A DNA stretch of 64,000 nucleotides from Romboutsia_E sp900604535. GTDB lineage: Bacteria > Bacillota > Clostridia > Peptostreptococcales > Peptostreptococcaceae. This document shows positions 62,476 to 64,000 of this stretch, piece by piece. Both the position numbers and the translations under genes were made by a program. How positions within the stretch are numbered: the stretch's first letter is position 1; each line of letters starts with the position of its first letter. The notes beneath the pieces are model-generated. The model saw nothing but the letters and a program-made list of their open reading frames with translations, ran no database searches and was not told where the DNA came from. Location of the stretch: positions 1 to 64,000 of the forward strand of contig NZ_UWOT01000006.1 of the NCBI RefSeq assembly GCF_900604535.1, given 5' to 3'.

Positions 62476-62521
62476 TATTTTACCTCCATAATATATTGAT
62501 AGCTTCTAACTGCTATCCATA

Positions 62522-62550
62522 TATATTATGCTTTTATAGTATATTTTGTT
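62522..62550 (-). promoter_or_regulatory. Sigma-K-like promoter of coat copy 2
   Basis: On the minus strand AACA, 16 nt, CATAATATA. Same elements and spacing as copy 1; a GATAG...CTATC hairpin follows in the leader. Confidence 0.6.
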
Positions 62551-62562
62551 AATATTTTTTCC

Positions 62563-62626
62563 ATATTATAAGCTTTTTGTATATTTTTCGATATTATAAG
62601 CTTTTTGTATATTTTTCGATATTATA
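62563..62626. repeat. 28-nt tandem repeat upstream of coat copy 2
   Basis: ATATTATAAGCTTTTTGTAT plus 8 further bases occurs twice (62563-62590, 62591-62618) and begins a third time. It lies directly upstream of the sigma-K-like promoter, in the otherwise empty region to 62829, and may be a regulator-binding array or simple slippage product. Confidence 0.6.
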
Positions 62627-62829
62627 TATATTTTTTTCAATAATCATTATAAATATATATATAGATTTATAAATTTAACTTTTGTTAAGTTTATTTTATT
62701 CTGTGATAAATTTATTTCATTGTTTTCTTATTTTCTTATTTGTTTTTGACATATATTATTCATTTTTAATTCATTATATTTATTTATAAAATAATACCGA
62801 TATAATTAAAATAGACAGGGGGAATTTTT

Positions 62830-63681
62830 ATGAATAATATAAAAGTGATTATTATGGATGTTGATGGAACATTAACTAATAATAAAAAAATAATAACTAA
62901 AAAAACTAAAGATGCTTTAATTAATGCACAAAAATCAGGAGCAAAATTAGTTTTAGCTTCTGGAAGACCTACATCTGGCTTAATAGATTTTGCTAAAGAA
63001 TTGAAAATGGATAAAAATAATGGTCTTTTAGTTTCTTTTAATGGATCTAAAGTTGTTTATTGCCAAACTAACAAGGTTTTATTTAATGAAACTATTAGCA
63101 TTGAACATGGACAAGCTGTACTAGAACATCTAAAGAAATTTAAGGTTAAGCCTATGATTGATAAAGAAGATTACTTATACGTAAATAATGTTTTTGATAA
63201 TGAAATAGAACATGATGGTAAACCTTTTAATGTGATTCAGTACGAATCTCGTGGTGGTAACTTTAAGTTATGTGAAGAACACGATCTAGCTAGCTTTGCC
63301 ACCTATCCTTTAAATAAAATTTTAACTGCTGGTGATTCTAAGTACCTTAAAGAAAATTATATAGAAATAATGGAACCATTTAAAGATATTTTAAGTTGTA
63401 TGTTTACCTCACCTTTCTACTTTGAATTTACAGCTAAAGGAATTGATAAAGCTAAGGCACTAGATAGCGTATTAGTACCTATGGGTTACAAAAGTGATGA
63501 AATGATTGCTTTTGGAGATGGACACAATGATATATCTATGATTAAATACGTAGGTATAGGAGTAGCAATGGATAATGCTGTTGATGATTTAAAGTCTGTA
63601 TCTAATAAAATAACTTTATCTAATGAAGATGATGGTATTGCTCATGCATTAAGTGATTATTTTGATTGTATTAATATTTAA
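62830..63681 (+). CDS. Cof-type HAD phosphatase
   Basis: 283-aa haloacid-dehalogenase phosphatase with a C2B cap. Motif I is MDVDGTLTN (catalytic Asp about 9, 11), motif II ASGRPTSG, motif III with Lys about 203, and motif IV GDGHNDISMI near 233-242. Such Cof/YidA enzymes hydrolyse sugar phosphates or FMN-like phosphates. CAGGGGGAA precedes the ATG. The RpiR-type regulator downstream may control a linked sugar pathway outside the window. Confidence 0.92.
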   Translation: MNNIKVIIMDVDGTLTNNKKIITKKTKDALINAQKSGAKLVLASGRPTSGLIDFAKELKMDKNNGLLVSFNGSKVVYCQTNKVLFNETISIEHGQAVLEHLKKFKVKPMIDKEDYLYVNNVFDNEIEHDGKPFNVIQYESRGGNFKLCEEHDLASFATYPLNKILTAGDSKYLKENYIEIMEPFKDILSCMFTSPFYFEFTAKGIDKAKALDSVLVPMGYKSDEMIAFGDGHNDISMIKYVGIGVAMDNAVDDLKSVSNKITLSNEDDGIAHALSDYFDCINI

Positions 63682-63745
63682 ATTAGATAAATTTATAACA
63701 CTAAAATTTTACAAAATACTGTATAATGTTCATGAGGTGATCTTC

Positions 63746-64000
63746 ATGAACATTTTTAATAAATTAAATCAATTAACTAGCTTAACTGAAAATGAAAAAA
63801 TATTAGCTAAGTATATGCAGAATAATCCTGAGAATTTTATAAAAATGAGTGCAAGTGAAATTAGTGATGCTTGCTTTATTTCAACTTCAACAATTTATAG
63901 ATTATGCCAAAAGCTAGATTTATTAGGTTTGTCAGATTTAAAAATACAGGTTTCTTCATCTATTAATGAATATCTTAATGAAAAAAACGTAATCGACTAT
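63746..64000 (+). CDS. RpiR/MurR-family transcriptional regulator (N-terminal part, cut by window end)
   Basis: 85 codons seen from the ATG at 63746 (GAGGTGAT 5 nt upstream). LNQLTSLTENEKILAKYM, MSASEISDACFISTSTIYRLCQKLDLLGLSDLKIQ is the RpiR helix-turn-helix. The sugar-phosphate-binding SIS domain would follow beyond the window. RpiR regulators usually control sugar-phosphate genes. Confidence 0.9.
   Translation, partial: MNIFNKLNQLTSLTENEKILAKYMQNNPENFIKMSASEISDACFISTSTIYRLCQKLDLLGLSDLKIQVSSSINEYLNEKNVIDY

Noticed and set aside
61414..62499. Ile-rich open frames opposite the coat genes
   Set aside because: They mirror the Tyr/Asn/Asp-rich coat coding sequence and have no ribosome site or independent signal.
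1..64000. All frameshifts as sequencing errors
   Set aside because: Lesions concentrate in a few accessory loci, include a 45-codon deletion and stop codons, and spare all core genes; single-base A-run changes may still be errors and are flagged individually.

Overview
The window is an AT-rich (roughly 70 percent A+T) Firmicute chromosome segment. It encodes spore proteins (an H-type SASP, an alpha/beta SASP, SpoVS, two CotD-like coat proteins), LexA, a glycerol antiterminator, a fused 2-hydroxyacyl-CoA dehydratase activase, rubrerythrin and a TrmB/HesB-like pair. This mix, the strong AGGAGG ribosome sites and the A/T-ending codons point to an anaerobic spore-former of the Peptostreptococcaceae (Clostridioides/Romboutsia/Paeniclostridium group). 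The family is inferred from gene content; no rRNA or tRNA gene was seen to confirm it.

Layout. 0-5 kb: a truncated DUF4829-like gene, deoD, lexA with an SOS operator, a XerS-like recombinase, a 1-kb gene-poor gap, then sspH and spoVS. 5-11 kb: small membrane proteins, trmB, a Cys-type HesB-like protein, a leucine-rich-repeat protein overlapping an acetyltransferase, a solitary Tn916-type integrase and a CorA transporter. 11.8-16.2 kb: a leftward housekeeping operon (phosphatase, BaiN-like flavoprotein, aroH, cmk, plsC, ispH). 16-23 kb: YitT, clpB, a probable structured RNA of about 320 nt, a short-chain dehydrogenase and a cation/proton antiporter. 23-30 kb: an SOS-box-like site before a disrupted small ORF, then a leftward operon pxpB (broken)-pxpC-accB-accC-pxpA-NRAMP-like transporter. 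30-37 kb: the 1447-aa activase, glpK with an antitermination-type leader, and glpP. 37-50 kb: small spore and membrane proteins, a 3D-domain secreted protein, a dGTPase, a two-domain [2Fe-2S] BFD protein, an aldose epimerase, FUSC, tpx, bcp, ilvE, ilvA and an MFS carrier. 50.1-55.3 kb is a decay zone: TauE/SafE, MarR, VanZ, AraC and zinc-ribbon genes are all broken. 55-64 kb: GNAT, an endolysin-like amidase, an AI-2E family carrier, an aconitase-family hydratase, tandem CotD-like coat genes with sigma-K-like promoters, a Cof-type phosphatase and the start of an RpiR regulator.

How genes work together. The pxp/acc cluster brings together the pieces of a biotin-dependent carboxylase (biotin carboxylase, BCCP, and KipI/KipA units that resemble the urea carboxylase carboxyltransferase), a 5-oxoprolinase subunit, and an NRAMP-fold carrier that has lost its metal ligands. 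GlpP probably controls glpK through a leader terminator. The two coat genes are a tandem duplication that kept its promoters and leader hairpin.

The strongest unusual signal is an intact-looking HesB-like gene at 52492-52812. Its single in-frame TGA sits exactly where the paralogue at 7067-7390 has the conserved Cys of the C-x-G-P motif, so it is a candidate selenoprotein inside a region of otherwise decaying genes. Second is the unassigned structured RNA upstream of clpB.
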